Shown: positions 38,231 through 48,573, counted from the first letter of the stretch. The stretch is DNA of 64,000 nt from Rikenellaceae bacterium (GCA_015060045.1 SUZH01000002.1:1-64000), one strand, 5' to 3'. Notes: a model not told the origin generated them from the letters alone. Numbers and translations are program-made.

Positions 38231-38707
38231 TTAGGCTTGAGTTGCGGTAAGTTCATCAAGCAACCGCGAGCACCCATCTTCCAAAAGATCCAGCACAATC
38301 TCAAAGCCTTCGCGCCCTTCGTAGTAGGGGTCTGGCACATAATGGTAGCGCGTTGAGGAGAAGAATTCACGCATGCGGTAGATCTTGTTGGCCAGTTCGC
38401 GCGAAGGAGCCAGGCGATGTACATCCTCGTAGTTGTAGTCATCCATCACAATGATGCGATCGAAACGCTCGAAGTCTGCCTCACGAATTTGGCGCGCGCG
38501 GTGGGTTAGTTCAATGCCTCGAGCTGATGCGGCACGGCGCATACGCGGATCGGCAAGTTCGCCCGTATGACCAGCATAGGTACCGGCCGAATCAACCTCG
38601 ATCCGATCGGTCAACCCGCGACGAATAATCAGATCGCGCAGGATACCTTCCGCTGCCGGTGAACGGCAAATGTTGCCCAGGCACACAAATAAGATGCGTT
38701 GTTTCAT
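38231..38707 (-). CDS. low-molecular-weight protein tyrosine phosphatase
   Basis: The 158-residue enzyme has the signature loop CLGNICRS (residues 9-16, Cys9 nucleophile) near the N-terminus and the general-acid motif DPYYEG late in the sequence. Such enzymes act on phosphotyrosine, often on bacterial tyrosine kinases that control exopolysaccharide. No kinase is nearby. It lies 11 nt after the PorV-like gene and probably shares its mRNA. Confidence 0.93.
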   Translation of the reverse strand: MKQRILFVCLGNICRSPAAEGILRDLIIRRGLTDRIEVDSAGTYAGHTGELADPRMRRAASARGIELTHRARQIREADFERFDRIIVMDDYNYEDVHRLAPSRELANKIYRMREFFSSTRYHYVPDPYYEGREGFEIVLDLLEDGCSRLLDELTATQA

Positions 38708-38718
38708 GGCGCAATCAA

Positions 38719-39618
38719 TTAGAAATCCAAACCGAAACTGATGCTATAGGTATTGTGCAGCAGGCTACTCTTCTTGGCGATCAGGTAGGCGAAATCGACA
38801 CGGATATGTAAGATGCGGATACCGGCACCAACCGACCCAAACGAGGGGTAATAGGCATCGCGTTCACCCACATGATAGCCGGCTCGCAACTGAATGAGCT
38901 GCATGAGGTTATACTCGGCACCTAAAGCAGCTTGGAAGCCACGTACAGCAGCCGGCGAGAAGTAGTATCCCAGATCGCACCCCACGGTCAGCTGGTGCTG
39001 ATCCGAGAAGAAGGTCTCGAGCGCGGCACCCACCTTCATCTCCATCGGCAGACTCAACTCCGAATCCCCAAGCATTGTGCCGAGGTTCGAGAGTTTTGCG
39101 CCGAGACGTACGGTCGAGTAGTGACTCCAACCCTCAATCGGATGTTGCCAACCGGCAGCCAAATCCAACGCCAAGGCATCCTGCTCTTCCGCATAGCGCT
39201 TTAGGTGCATGTAACGCGCCACAGCGGCCACCGAGAACTCCTCGCCCAAGCGACGCGTATAACCCAGGTCGAGGGCCGAATCACGGTTGCCCTTCTCGCG
39301 CAGATACTGCCGCCAACCGATCTGCAACGTATTGTTGCGATCGAAACGCCAATAACCAGAAAGGCCATAATAATCAAATTCGGTCTGTCCGTAATAGGAG
39401 GCCGATAGACGCATCGGGTGGAGCGTAAAGGCCGTCATGGCCGCATTGTTGAACAGGGCGTGTGCATCCTGCACCGAGGCCATCGTCACACCGCCCATAC
39501 CGAGCGATTGGGCATCAATCACCGGCATAGCCGTCTCCTGCGCTGGGATTTTCAACTCCTGCGCCGAGAGCGTTGCGCTCGCGAGGAGCGCCATCAGTAG
39601 CATTGAAATTCGTTTCAT
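38719..39618 (-). CDS. PorV/PorQ-like outer-membrane barrel protein
   Basis: The 299-residue protein has a signal peptide (about 1-17, ending LSAQ) and a FadL-like beta-barrel pattern. Motifs include AQSLGMGGVTMA near the N-terminus and NNAAMTAF, then repeated amphipathic strands and a terminal SFGLDF. This is the PorV/PorQ (UPF0164) group. Some members serve type IX secretion, but no other T9SS gene is here, so that role is not claimed. The start at 39618 gives a clean signal peptide. It is followed by an LMW phosphatase gene. Confidence 0.8.
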   Translation of the reverse strand: MKRISMLLMALLASATLSAQELKIPAQETAMPVIDAQSLGMGGVTMASVQDAHALFNNAAMTAFTLHPMRLSASYYGQTEFDYYGLSGYWRFDRNNTLQIGWRQYLREKGNRDSALDLGYTRRLGEEFSVAAVARYMHLKRYAEEQDALALDLAAGWQHPIEGWSHYSTVRLGAKLSNLGTMLGDSELSLPMEMKVGAALETFFSDQHQLTVGCDLGYYFSPAAVRGFQAALGAEYNLMQLIQLRAGYHVGERDAYYPSFGSVGAGIRILHIRVDFAYLIAKKSSLLHNTYSISFGLDF

Positions 39619-39689
39619 CAAGGGCAAAGATAGTAAAAAGCGAGCCATAAATCGGTAAAGTGTGAAATCTTTGTCGAAAAAATTCCCGA

Positions 39690-39721
39690 TTTGACCGTTT
39701 TTCATTCCGTTTTACTTTTGT
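39690..39721 (+). promoter_or_regulatory. glyA promoter
   Basis: TTTG (39690-39693), 19 nt, and TACTTTTGT (39713-39721) match the consensus exactly. The expected start near 39728 gives a leader of about 55 nt. Confidence 0.85.
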
Positions 39722-39783
39722 ATCTTTGACTGCTCATTGAGCAAGAGACTGTAAACAAACAAAAATTAAACATAATAAAGACC

Positions 39784-41064
39784 ATGAAAAGAGACGCAGT
39801 TGTTTTTGATCTGATCGCGCAGGAGCGCAACCGTCAGATGCACGGCATCGAGTTGATTGCTTCGGAGAACTTCGTGAGCGACGAGGTGATGGAGGCGATG
39901 GGTTCGGTTTTGACCAATAAATATGCCGAGGGCTATCCCGCAGCCCGTTACTACGGTGGTTGCCAGGTGGTGGACGAGGTAGAGAAGCTCGCCATCGAGC
40001 GTATTTGCAAGCTCTACGGTGCCGAGTATGCCAACGTGCAGCCCCACTCGGGTGCCCAGGCCAATATGGCCGTGTTCTTTGCCGTGATGCAGCCCGGTGA
40101 TACCTTCCTGGGTCTCGACCTGGCACATGGTGGCCACCTCTCGCACGGTTCGCTCGTAAACTTCTCGGGCAAGTATTTCAAGGCCGTTGGTTACCAGCTC
40201 AACGAGGCTACCGGTACGATCGACTACGACCAGATGGAGGCTCTTGCTATGGAGCACAAGCCCAAGCTGATCGTGGGTGGCGCATCGGCCTACTCGCGTG
40301 AGTGGGACTACAAGCGCATGCGTGAGATTGCCGATAAGGTAGGTGCGCTGCTGATGATCGACATGGCCCACACGGCCGGTCTGATTGCAGCAGGCCTCTT
40401 GGAGAACCCCGTAAAGTATGCCCACTTCGTTACCTCGACGACGCACAAGACCCTCCGCGGTCCGCGTGGCGGTATCATTCTCATGGGTCAGGATTTCGAC
40501 AATCCGTGGGGCCTTACGACACCGAAGGGTGTAGTGAAGAAGATGTCGCAGATTCTCAATTCGGCCGTCTTCCCCGGCATCCAGGGTGGTCCGCTGGAGC
40601 ACGTCATCGCTGCCAAGGCTGTTGCCTTTGGTGAGGCTCTCGATCCGAGTTATGTGGAGTACCAGACGCAGGTAAAGAAGAATGCCGCAGCAATGGCCGA
40701 GGCCTTCGTAAAGCGCGGTTATAAGATCGTTTCGGGCGGCACGGATAACCACCTCATGCTCGTTGACCTTCGCACGAAGTTCCCTGAGCTGACGGGTAAG
40801 CTGGCCGAGAAGTGCCTTGTTGCTGCCGACATTACAACCAATAAGAATATGGTGCCGTTCGATTCGCGCTCGGCCTTCCAGACGTCGGGCCTTCGTTTCG
40901 GTACGCCCGCCATCACGACGCGCGGTTTGAAGGAGGATCAGATGGACTACATCGTCGAGCTGATCGACCGCGTACTGCACGATCCCGAGAACGAGGAGAA
41001 TATCGCTGCCGTTCGCAAGGATGTGAATGCCCTGATGGCCAACTATCCGCTCTTTGCGTGGTAA
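39784..41064 (+). CDS. glyA: serine hydroxymethyltransferase
   Basis: The 426-residue PLP enzyme converts serine and tetrahydrofolate to glycine and methylene-tetrahydrofolate, the main one-carbon source. Motifs include [26 protein letters not shown], the PLP-lysine region [14 protein letters not shown] and [16 protein letters not shown]. Length and motif order match GlyA. It is monocistronic with a perfect promoter and a terminator. No glycine riboswitch or other structured leader was recognised in the short 5' region. Confidence 0.97.
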   Translation: MKRDAVVFDLIAQERNRQMHGIELIASENFVSDEVMEAMGSVLTNKYAEGYPAARYYGGCQVVDEVEKLAIERICKLYGAEYANVQPHSGAQANMAVFFAVMQPGDTFLGLDLAHGGHLSHGSLVNFSGKYFKAVGYQLNEATGTIDYDQMEALAMEHKPKLIVGGASAYSREWDYKRMREIADKVGALLMIDMAHTAGLIAAGLLENPVKYAHFVTSTTHKTLRGPRGGIILMGQDFDNPWGLTTPKGVVKKMSQILNSAVFPGIQGGPLEHVIAAKAVAFGEALDPSYVEYQTQVKKNAAAMAEAFVKRGYKIVSGGTDNHLMLVDLRTKFPELTGKLAEKCLVAADITTNKNMVPFDSRSAFQTSGLRFGTPAITTRGLKEDQMDYIVELIDRVLHDPENEENIAAVRKDVNALMANYPLFAW

Positions 41065-41097
41065 GAGTAGGGAGGTAGTAATCCCAATTACAAGAAA

Positions 41098-41135
41098 ACG
41101 GAGCGACCACTGCGGGTTGCTCCGTCTCTTTTTTT
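41098..41135 (+). terminator. glyA terminator
   Basis: ACGGAGC and GCTCCGT form the stem, extended inward by further pairs, followed by CTCTTTTTTT. It sits 33 nt after the glyA stop. Confidence 0.85.
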
Positions 41136-41151
41136 GCTATGGACGAGCTAT

Positions 41152-43518
41152 TTACTCCACCTCGAAACTACCACGCAGACGAATATCTTTCGACGAGGCA
41201 CCCACCAGCACTTCAAATTCACCCGGCTCGACCACAAAGCGGTTTTCACGATTCAGCAACCCCAAGTCGCGGCTATCGAGCCGAAAGATCACCTCGCAAC
41301 TTTCATTCGGGGAGAGCGTAATGCGCTCAAAACCGCGCAGCACCTGCGTGTAGGTCGTGACGCTGCTATAGCAATCATTGAGATAGAGCTGCACCACCTC
41401 ATCACCCTTATAGCGACCTGTGTTGGTCACCGTACAACGAATTTCCAAATCCTCATCAGGACGAATTTTCGAACGACTGATCTGCAAATCATGGTAGGTG
41501 AAGGTCGTATAACTTAAGCCATAACCAAAGGGGTAGAGTGCACCCGAGATCGCTGTTTCGGCCTTGACATCCACACCCGGTTTGAAGGGAAAGGCGTAGG
41601 GGAGTTGTCCCACGCTTTTCGGGAAGGTAACGGCCAGTTTACCGCCCGGATTATAATCTCCAAAAAGCGCCTCGGCAATTGCTACGCCCATTTTCTCACC
41701 GCCAAACCATGCGTGCAAAATCGCAGGTACGTGTGCATCGGCGTAATTAATCGTAGCGGCACGTCCGTCCACCATCACCAACACCACCGGTTTCCCCGTT
41801 GCTACAATCGCTTTGAGCAGTCGCTCCTGATGTCCGGGCAGGCGCAAGTCGGTTCGCGAACGGCTCTCGCGCACAGTCTTTTCCGACCCGCCAAGCACGA
41901 CAATCGCTACCTCCGAGGAACATGCCGCCGCGACGGCCTCGTCGATCATCTCTTGCTCTTCCGGGGTAGGCTCAAACTCAAGAATTTCGCTTTCGGGGAA
42001 GTGGCTATCCACAATTTCGCACCCTTTGGCATAGCGGATTTCCGTGTGGGGAAGATGTTGCCGCACCCCCTCCAATACGCTGATGATCGGTGCATTGGCA
42101 GGGCCATAACGGCAGATCAGATCCTTGACTTCATCAGCATTGGGCCCAATCACGGCCAACGAGCGCAGTTCCTTGCTTAAGGGCAATAGTGCACCATCGT
42201 TTTTGAGTAATACAAGCGACTGACGTGCCACTTCGAGCGCCAAGGCCTGATGTGCGTCGCAGTGAACCACACGCTCAGCCTCCACGCCATCACCTGCATA
42301 GGGATTGTCGAAGAGCCCCAACCTGAACTTTACGCGCAGGATGTCACGCACACGATCATCGATCGTACGCTCCGAAACCAACCCTTGCGCAACGGCACGA
42401 CGCAGAGGAAGGATAAAATCGGCCGGCGGCGTAAAATTGGTGCGGATATTCAAGCCGGCATTTACCGCTTCGGCCACCATCTCCTCATCCGTATCGACAA
42501 TGCGATGTTTTGTTTTGATGTACTCCACGGCCTCGCTATCCGAAACCACATAGCCGCGAAAACCCCACTCCTTGCGCAACAGGTCGGTCAGGAAGTAGCT
42601 GCTACCCGTCACCGGCACACCGTCATAATCGTTATAGGAGCTCATCACACCCAACGCCCCGGCCTCCTGAAAAGCCACTCGAAACGGCTCGAGGTAGAGC
42701 GTATGCATCTCACGGGGTGCCACCTTGGGATCAGTACGAGTGTCGCCATCACGACCGCCTACGGGGATGCTATAGACGCCAAAGTGTTTCGGCGTGGAGA
42801 CCACACCACCTTGTTGCAGTCCCTGAATCATCTCCTTGCCTAACTCCGAAACCAAATAGGGGTCCTCTCCGTAGCACTCCACCACGCGTCCCCAACGCGG
42901 ATCTTGCGCCAGGTCAAGAATCGGCGAATAGATATTTGTGTAGCCCAGTGCTCGCGCCTCAATTGCCTCGACACGGGCAATTTGGGCAATCAGAGCCCGA
43001 TTCCAGGTCGATCCCTGGGCGCATTGTGCCGGAAAAGCAGTAGCTCGATCGTGGCATAGGCCGCGAATACCTTCGTTCGTAAAATCGACAGGAATACCCA
43101 AACGGGTCTCCTCGACAAACCATCGTTGCACGGCATGGCGTGCCTCGACCGACCGAGCGTAAGGGTAGGAGTAGGTGGAACGGAATTTCCCGAGTCCATT
43201 GTGCTCTTCGTCAATATTGCCGATACCATCTTTCCATACCTCGTTGTGCCATTCGGGGGTCGGCAGCGCATCCTTCAGCACACGACCACTGCCATAGAGG
43301 GTCGCCATTTGGGCAGTTTTCTCCTCGAGCGTCATCTGGCGCAGGAGGTTTTCGATGCGACGCTCGGTGGGTTGCGCAGGATCTTCATAGCAATCCTTGC
43401 GGCCATTTTTATTAAAATCGATCCAGCTATCGTGATAGATCGTGTGCCCGGAAGATTGTCCAAAGGTGAATTGCAGGCTGCATAGCAAAGCCAAACAGTA
43501 GGTGGCGAGGTGTTTCAT
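41152..43518 (-). CDS. GH3 beta-glucosidase, secreted
   Basis: The 788-residue protein has a signal peptide (about 1-21, ending TFGQ). A calcium-like loop DFNKNGRKDCYED precedes the family 3 N-domain. The nucleophile Asp is expected in GYVVSDSEAVEY. The C-domain and terminal Fn3-like domain follow, with LGLLNRENRFVVEPGEFEVLVG. GH3 enzymes remove terminal glucose, xylose or related sugars, and the true substrate is open. The start at 43518 gives a proper signal peptide. It is a stand-alone gene, not part of a Sus locus. Confidence 0.9.
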   Translation of the reverse strand: MKHLATYCLALLCSLQFTFGQSSGHTIYHDSWIDFNKNGRKDCYEDPAQPTERRIENLLRQMTLEEKTAQMATLYGSGRVLKDALPTPEWHNEVWKDGIGNIDEEHNGLGKFRSTYSYPYARSVEARHAVQRWFVEETRLGIPVDFTNEGIRGLCHDRATAFPAQCAQGSTWNRALIAQIARVEAIEARALGYTNIYSPILDLAQDPRWGRVVECYGEDPYLVSELGKEMIQGLQQGGVVSTPKHFGVYSIPVGGRDGDTRTDPKVAPREMHTLYLEPFRVAFQEAGALGVMSSYNDYDGVPVTGSSYFLTDLLRKEWGFRGYVVSDSEAVEYIKTKHRIVDTDEEMVAEAVNAGLNIRTNFTPPADFILPLRRAVAQGLVSERTIDDRVRDILRVKFRLGLFDNPYAGDGVEAERVVHCDAHQALALEVARQSLVLLKNDGALLPLSKELRSLAVIGPNADEVKDLICRYGPANAPIISVLEGVRQHLPHTEIRYAKGCEIVDSHFPESEILEFEPTPEEQEMIDEAVAAACSSEVAIVVLGGSEKTVRESRSRTDLRLPGHQERLLKAIVATGKPVVLVMVDGRAATINYADAHVPAILHAWFGGEKMGVAIAEALFGDYNPGGKLAVTFPKSVGQLPYAFPFKPGVDVKAETAISGALYPFGYGLSYTTFTYHDLQISRSKIRPDEDLEIRCTVTNTGRYKGDEVVQLYLNDCYSSVTTYTQVLRGFERITLSPNESCEVIFRLDSRDLGLLNRENRFVVEPGEFEVLVGASSKDIRLRGSFEVE

Positions 43519-43566
43519 AGGCGTTTGTTCTACAACTACAAAGATAGAAATTTTATTCACCTAAAC

Positions 43567-43607
43567 AAAAAGGAGTTGAAAGTCCCATGACCTTCAACTC
43601 CTTTTCT
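43567..43607. terminator. bidirectional terminator
   Basis: AAAGGAGTTGAA and TTCAACTCCTTT form a 12-bp stem around a loop, with A and T tracts outside. It follows the M20 peptidase gene on the minus strand and lies upstream of the GH3 gene, so it separates the two transcripts. Confidence 0.88.
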
Positions 43608-43623
43608 TTGTGGTGCGCCTACA

Positions 43624-44985
43624 CTACTCGGCAAAATACTTATAAAAATAAGGTATAGTCTCCACGCCCTTGTAGAACTGATTCAGACCATAGCTCTCGT
43701 TGGGCGAGTGGATGGCATCCTCCGACAGACCAAAACCAATCAGGAGCGACTTGATGCCCAAAATGGCCTCAAAACCGCTGATGATGGGAATCGAACCACC
43801 CGAATAGAAGGGGAGGGGTTTCTTGCCGAAGGTCTTCTGAATCGCCTTATCGGCTGCCTTGTAGGCCGGCATATCCGTAGGAGCCACGTAGGGCTGACCA
43901 CCGTGCAGCGACTTCACCTTCACCTTCACGCTCTTCGGGGCAATAGCCTTGAAGTGCTTCTCAAAGAGTTTGGCAATCTCCTTATGATCCTGATCGGGCA
44001 CCAAGCGCATCGAGATTTTGGCCGAGGCCTTCGACGGGATCACCGTCTTCGTGCCCTCACCGATGTAGCCGCCCCAGATGCCGTTCACATCCAGCGAAGG
44101 ACGTACGCCCGTGCGCTCGATCGTCGTGTAACCGGCTTCGCCCTCTACAGCACCAATCTCCAACGCCTGCTTGTATTTACGCAGGCAGAAGGGAGCTTTA
44201 TTGAAAGCCTTACGCTCGGCGGGCGTCAGTTCGCGCACCTTGTCGTAGAAACCCGGAATCGTGATGCGACCGTTTTCGTCCACCAGCTGATTCACCAGAC
44301 GTGCCAGCACATTGGCCGGATTGGCCACCGCGCCACCAAACAAGCCCGAGTGCAGATCCTTGTTCGGGCCCGTCACCTCGACCTCCATGTAGGCCAGACC
44401 ACGCAGACCGCAGGTAATCGAGGGCTGCTCCATCGAGATCATCGAGGTATCCGACACCAAGATGATATCGGCCTTCAAGAGTTTCTTGTTTTTAGCACAG
44501 AAACCGTAGAGGCTGGGCGAACCGATCTCCTCTTCGCCCTCCAGCATAAACTTCACGTTACACGGCAGCGAATCGGTTGCGCACAACGCCTCAAAGGCCT
44601 TGGCATGCATGAAGAGCTGACCCTTGTCGTCATCCGCACCACGGCCCCAAATGCGGCCATCCTTAATTACCGGTTCAAAGGGCTCGGTGTGCCACTCCTC
44701 GCGCGGATCAACGGGCATGACATCGTAGTGACCATAAACGAGGACCGTCTTGGCCTTCGGGTCGATGATCTTCTCGGCATAAACCACGGGGTTACCCTCC
44801 GTAGGCATCACCTCGGCACGGTCGGCCCCCGACTTCACGAGCGACGCAGCCAGCCACTCGGCACAACGTACCATGTCGGGCTTATGAGCCGCCACGGCAC
44901 TGATCGAGGGAATGCGCAAAAGTTCGAACAATTCGTCCAGAAAACGCTCTTTGTTCGCTTCAATATAGGCTTGTACTTTTTCCAT
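43624..44985 (-). CDS. M20-family dipeptidase
   Basis: The 453-residue metallopeptidase has metal-site motifs YGHYDVMPVDP (His and Asp), GRGADDDKGQ (bridging Asp) and GEEEIGS (catalytic Glu pair). A dimerisation domain contains GVRPSLDVNGIWGGY. It belongs to the M20 carnosinase/CPG2-like dipeptidases, which act on dipeptides or N-acyl amino acids in the cytoplasm. There is no signal peptide. It starts 15 nt after glmM on the same strand, so they are probably cotranscribed, with no clear metabolic link. Confidence 0.93.
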   Translation of the reverse strand: MEKVQAYIEANKERFLDELFELLRIPSISAVAAHKPDMVRCAEWLAASLVKSGADRAEVMPTEGNPVVYAEKIIDPKAKTVLVYGHYDVMPVDPREEWHTEPFEPVIKDGRIWGRGADDDKGQLFMHAKAFEALCATDSLPCNVKFMLEGEEEIGSPSLYGFCAKNKKLLKADIILVSDTSMISMEQPSITCGLRGLAYMEVEVTGPNKDLHSGLFGGAVANPANVLARLVNQLVDENGRITIPGFYDKVRELTPAERKAFNKAPFCLRKYKQALEIGAVEGEAGYTTIERTGVRPSLDVNGIWGGYIGEGTKTVIPSKASAKISMRLVPDQDHKEIAKLFEKHFKAIAPKSVKVKVKSLHGGQPYVAPTDMPAYKAADKAIQKTFGKKPLPFYSGGSIPIISGFEAILGIKSLLIGFGLSEDAIHSPNESYGLNQFYKGVETIPYFYKYFAE

Positions 44986-45000
44986 AATATATAAGAAGTT

Positions 45001-46392
45001 TTACAGGTTGCAGATTGCTTTAATTTCGGCCATGAATCGCTCGGCCAACAGGTCGGCTTCGGCCTGCGATTTTGCCTCCGTATAGACGCGGATGATCGGC
45101 TCGGTATTTGACTTTCGCAGGTGTACCCAATTCTCCGCAAAGTCAATTTTTACGCCGTCGATATCCGTTACATTTTCAGCAGCATAACGCGCCTTGATCT
45201 CAACGAGCACTTTATCTACATCGATCGCCGGCGTCAGCTCGATTTTGTTCTTCGAAGCAAAGTAAGCGGGAAGCTCGGCTCGCAGCTCGGTCATCGACTT
45301 TCCGAGCTTGGCGAAATAGGTCAAAAAGAGCGCTACACCGACCAGCGCATCACGTCCGTAATGCAGCTCGGGATAGATCACACCACCATTGCCCTCGCCA
45401 CCGATGACGGCATCTACCTCCTTCATCTTCTCCACAACATTCACTTCGCCCACGGCAGCCGCAGCATACGTTCCGCCAAGTGCCTCCGTTACATCGCGCA
45501 AGGCTCGCGACGAGGAGAGGTTTGACACCGTAGCACCAGCACCGAACTCCTGCAGGATATATTGCGCCACAGCAACCAACGTGTACTCCTCACCAAACAT
45601 CACGCCATTCTCCATGATGAAGGCCAGGCGATCCACGTCGGGATCGACCACCACGCCCAGGTCAGCCTTCTCCTTCACGACCGCCGCGCAGATCTCCGTG
45701 AGGTTCTCGGCCAGCGGCTCGGGATTGTGAGCAAACTCACCCGTGGGGTCGCAATTCAGCTCCACGACTTCGCAACCCAACTCTCGCAGCAGGGCAGGAA
45801 TCACGACACCACCCACCGAGTTAACGGCATCGACCACCACGCGGAATTTGCGCGCTTTGACAGCATCCACATCGACCCCCTTCAGCGCCAGCACCTGACG
45901 GATATGCTCCTCGTTGAAGTCCGAGCACTCTTCCATCTTGCCGATCTCGTTGATCGTAGGGTAGTCGTACGTCAACTCCTCGGCCATCGCCAGCACCTCC
46001 TTGCCCTCCTTGTCCGAGAGGAACTCGCCCGAGGCATTGAGCAACTTCAAGGCATTCCATTGGCGCGGATTGTGTGATGCGGTGATGATAATACCGCCAT
46101 CGGCACGCTTTGTGATAACTGCCATCTCGGTACCGGGCGTGGTGCAAAGGCCGACGTCGATTACATCGGCACCCGAGGCGAGCAACGTGCCTACAACCAG
46201 ATTGCGTACCAGCTCGCCCGAAAGGCGGGCATCACGTCCTACAACGATACGAATTTTATGCTCGGGATTACGTGCAGCGATCAGTCGCGCATAGGCTGTG
46301 GTGAACTTTACGACGTCGATCGGCGTCAGGTTTTCGCCCTGCGGCCCACCGATGGTGCCGCGGATACCCGAAATAGATTTAATGAGTGTCAT
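45001..46392 (-). CDS. glmM: phosphoglucosamine mutase
   Basis: The 463-residue alpha-D-phosphohexomutase has the phosphoserine loop TASHNP (S106), the metal loop DPDVDR and the sugar-specificity loop GGEGNGG. The C-terminal phosphate-binding part has RKSNTEPIIRVYTEA. GlmM converts glucosamine-6-phosphate to glucosamine-1-phosphate for UDP-GlcNAc. Bacteroidetes members are somewhat divergent from E. coli GlmM, and a broader phosphomannomutase role is possible. It is first in an operon with the M20 dipeptidase. Confidence 0.9.
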   Translation of the reverse strand: MTLIKSISGIRGTIGGPQGENLTPIDVVKFTTAYARLIAARNPEHKIRIVVGRDARLSGELVRNLVVGTLLASGADVIDVGLCTTPGTEMAVITKRADGGIIITASHNPRQWNALKLLNASGEFLSDKEGKEVLAMAEELTYDYPTINEIGKMEECSDFNEEHIRQVLALKGVDVDAVKARKFRVVVDAVNSVGGVVIPALLRELGCEVVELNCDPTGEFAHNPEPLAENLTEICAAVVKEKADLGVVVDPDVDRLAFIMENGVMFGEEYTLVAVAQYILQEFGAGATVSNLSSSRALRDVTEALGGTYAAAAVGEVNVVEKMKEVDAVIGGEGNGGVIYPELHYGRDALVGVALFLTYFAKLGKSMTELRAELPAYFASKNKIELTPAIDVDKVLVEIKARYAAENVTDIDGVKIDFAENWVHLRKSNTEPIIRVYTEAKSQAEADLLAERFMAEIKAICNL

Positions 46393-46445
46393 TGTTCAAA
46401 TAGCGTTGGATACTTATATAATATGATTTTTTTTGTCCGGTTTGT

Positions 46446-46477
46446 TTTGTTATTCGAGGTAAAATTAGTACTTTTAT
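46446..46477 (+). promoter_or_regulatory. promoter of nucleoside phosphorylase gene
   Basis: TTTG (46446-46449), 19 nt, and TACTTTTAT (46469-46477) match with one -7 mismatch. The expected start near 46484 falls after an in-frame ATG at 46476, so translation should begin at 46509. Confidence 0.7.
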
Positions 46478-46508
46478 GCCAAATATAAAAATAAAAAAAC
46501 GACAAGCG

Positions 46509-47384
46509 ATGCGTACGATTCCCCCTTCAGAGCTGATTATCAACGATGACGGCTCGATTTTCCACCTCCATTTGACGCCCGATCAGCTGGCTGATACGGT
46601 GATTTTGGTGGGTGACCCGGGGCGTGTGGCGATGGTCTCGGAGTTCTTTGACGAGGTGGAGTGCCGCGTCTCGAACCGCGAATTCAACACCGTAACGGGC
46701 TGCTATAAGGGCAAGCGCATGACGGTACTGTCGACCGGTATCGGCATCGGCAACATCGACATCTCTGTGACGGAGTTGGACGCGTTGGCCAATATCGATT
46801 TTTCGACTCGCCAGGAGAAGAGCGAGAAGCGCCAACTCACACTCGTCAGACTTGGCACATCGGGTGCTATTCAGCCCGACATCAAGGTGGGCGAGGTGGT
46901 CTTTTCGCGTACGTCGCTCGGTTTCGACGGTCTGTTGAATTACTATGCCGGACGCAACGAGGTGTGCGATCTGGAGCTTGAAAAGGCCTTCGTGGAGCAC
47001 ACGGGATGGAATCCGCAGCTGCCTGCGCCATACTTCATCGATGCCGATAAGACGCTCTTTGAGCACTTCAAGGATGTTACGCGCGAGGGTATCACGATTG
47101 CTGCGCCGGGCTTCTATGCGCCGCAGGGCCGTTGGGTGAGACTGCAACCGCAGGATCCCGCGCTGAACGCTAAGATCGAGACGTTCGAGTACGCAGGTCG
47201 TAAGATCACCAACTTCGAGATGGAGGGTTCCGCCTTGGCCGGATTGGCCGCCTTGATGGGTCATCGTGCCGCTACGATCTGTACGATTATCGCCCAGCGT
47301 GTAGCACTTGATGCCTGCACCGATTACAAACCCTTTGTCAAGAAGATGATCCAAACGGCACTCGATAAACTTGCCGTTTTATAA
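46509..47384 (+). CDS. uridine phosphorylase-like nucleoside phosphorylase
   Basis: The 291-residue protein is a PNP/UDP-family phosphorylase that cleaves nucleosides with phosphate. The GDPGRVAMVSEFFD motif is a phosphate-binding signature, and GIGIGNIDISVTEL and KITNFEMEGSALAGLAALMG (base and ribose site, with the conserved FEME) are present. Which nucleoside is cleaved is not clear; uridine is the usual guess. Start 46509 was chosen because the promoter overlaps the earlier ATG. It lies next to the divergent glmM. Confidence 0.9.
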   Translation: MRTIPPSELIINDDGSIFHLHLTPDQLADTVILVGDPGRVAMVSEFFDEVECRVSNREFNTVTGCYKGKRMTVLSTGIGIGNIDISVTELDALANIDFSTRQEKSEKRQLTLVRLGTSGAIQPDIKVGEVVFSRTSLGFDGLLNYYAGRNEVCDLELEKAFVEHTGWNPQLPAPYFIDADKTLFEHFKDVTREGITIAAPGFYAPQGRWVRLQPQDPALNAKIETFEYAGRKITNFEMEGSALAGLAALMGHRAATICTIIAQRVALDACTDYKPFVKKMIQTALDKLAVL

Positions 47385-47448
47385 CCAACCAAACGAATAC
47401 AACTACAAGCAAACAAAAGTATAACAAACAAAAATAGACAAGAAAACC

Positions 47449-48573
47449 ATGAAATTTACTGTATCAAGTTCGGCTCTGCTCTCGTTGCTGGCCACGACCG
47501 GCAAGGTGATCAGCAACAAAAACACGCTTCCCATCCTCGACTACTTCCTCATGGAACTTTCGGAAGGTGAGTTGAAGGTGACCGCTTCGGATCTCGAGAC
47601 GACGCTCGTTGGCTCGATCCAGGTAGAGAGTGTCGAGAGCGAGGGTACGATTGCTGCCCCCGTAAAGCAGATGCTCGACTCGCTGAAGGAGTTCCCCGAA
47701 CTGCCGCTGACGATCGAGGTGAACGATAAGAATTGGGAGATCAAGATCAGTTGGAAGAGCGGTTCGCTTTCGATTCCCGGAGCTTCGGCTGTGAGCTATC
47801 CCGCCGTACCGCAGTTGCAGGCCGAGCGCAAGGAACTGACGCTCGACGTCGATGTGCTGGTAAACGGTATCAACAAGACGATCTTCGCCACGGCTGACGA
47901 CGAGTTGCGTCCCGTGATGAACGGCGTCTATTTCAACCTGCAGCCCGCTGCACTCACGTTCGTAGGTACGGATGCTCACAAACTCGTGAAGTACGAGGCC
48001 GAGTGCGAGAACGAAGTAGCCGCTTCGTTCATCCTGCCGAAGAAGCCTGCCAACCTGCTGAAGACGGTGCTCCTGAAGGAGGATGACGCCATCCGCGTTT
48101 CGTTCGATTCGAAGAATGCCCGCTTTGAGCTGAAGAACCACACGCTGGTTTGCCGCCTCATCGAGGGTAACTACCCGAACTACAATGCGGTAATTCCTGC
48201 CGCCAACCCCAACAAGTTACTCGTAGATCGCATCGAGCTGGTGAACGGCATCAAGCGTGTTGCCGTCTGCTCGAACCCCACGACGAACCTGATCCGCATG
48301 GATATTGCCGACAACAAAATCACGCTCACGGCACAGGATATCGACTTCTCGATGTCGGCCAACGAGACCATCTCGTGCAGCTATGACGGACAGCCCATGT
48401 CGATCGGCTTCAAGTCGACCTTCCTGGTGGAGATTCTCTCGAATGTCGATACGCCGACCGTGCTGATCGAGCTGGCCGATTCGACCCGTGCAGGTGTCTT
48501 CAAGCCCGTCTACGACGATAAGCAGACTTCGACGACGCTCATGCTGCTCATGCCGATGATGATTAACGCATAA
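47449..48573 (+). CDS. dnaN: DNA polymerase III beta sliding clamp
   Basis: The 374-residue processivity clamp has three similar domains. It begins MKFTVSSSALLSLLATTGKV, and the C-terminal LMPMMI replaces the usual LMPMR(L/M) end. It forms the ring that tethers polymerase III to DNA. It is the first gene of a six-gene run with an exonuclease 8 nt downstream. It is not beside dnaA or recF in this window. The 64-nt region upstream has AAACAAA-type repeats but no clear promoter. Confidence 0.96.
   Translation: MKFTVSSSALLSLLATTGKVISNKNTLPILDYFLMELSEGELKVTASDLETTLVGSIQVESVESEGTIAAPVKQMLDSLKEFPELPLTIEVNDKNWEIKISWKSGSLSIPGASAVSYPAVPQLQAERKELTLDVDVLVNGINKTIFATADDELRPVMNGVYFNLQPAALTFVGTDAHKLVKYEAECENEVAASFILPKKPANLLKTVLLKEDDAIRVSFDSKNARFELKNHTLVCRLIEGNYPNYNAVIPAANPNKLLVDRIELVNGIKRVAVCSNPTTNLIRMDIADNKITLTAQDIDFSMSANETISCSYDGQPMSIGFKSTFLVEILSNVDTPTVLIELADSTRAGVFKPVYDDKQTSTTLMLLMPMMINA

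Noticed and set aside
38719..39618. Type IX secretion system component (PorV/PorQ)
   Set aside because: Only the barrel family fits; no other T9SS gene is in the window, so the specific role was not claimed.
47385..47448. Origin or DnaA boxes upstream of dnaN
   Set aside because: No clear TTATCCACA-type boxes and no dnaA nearby; only A-rich short repeats.
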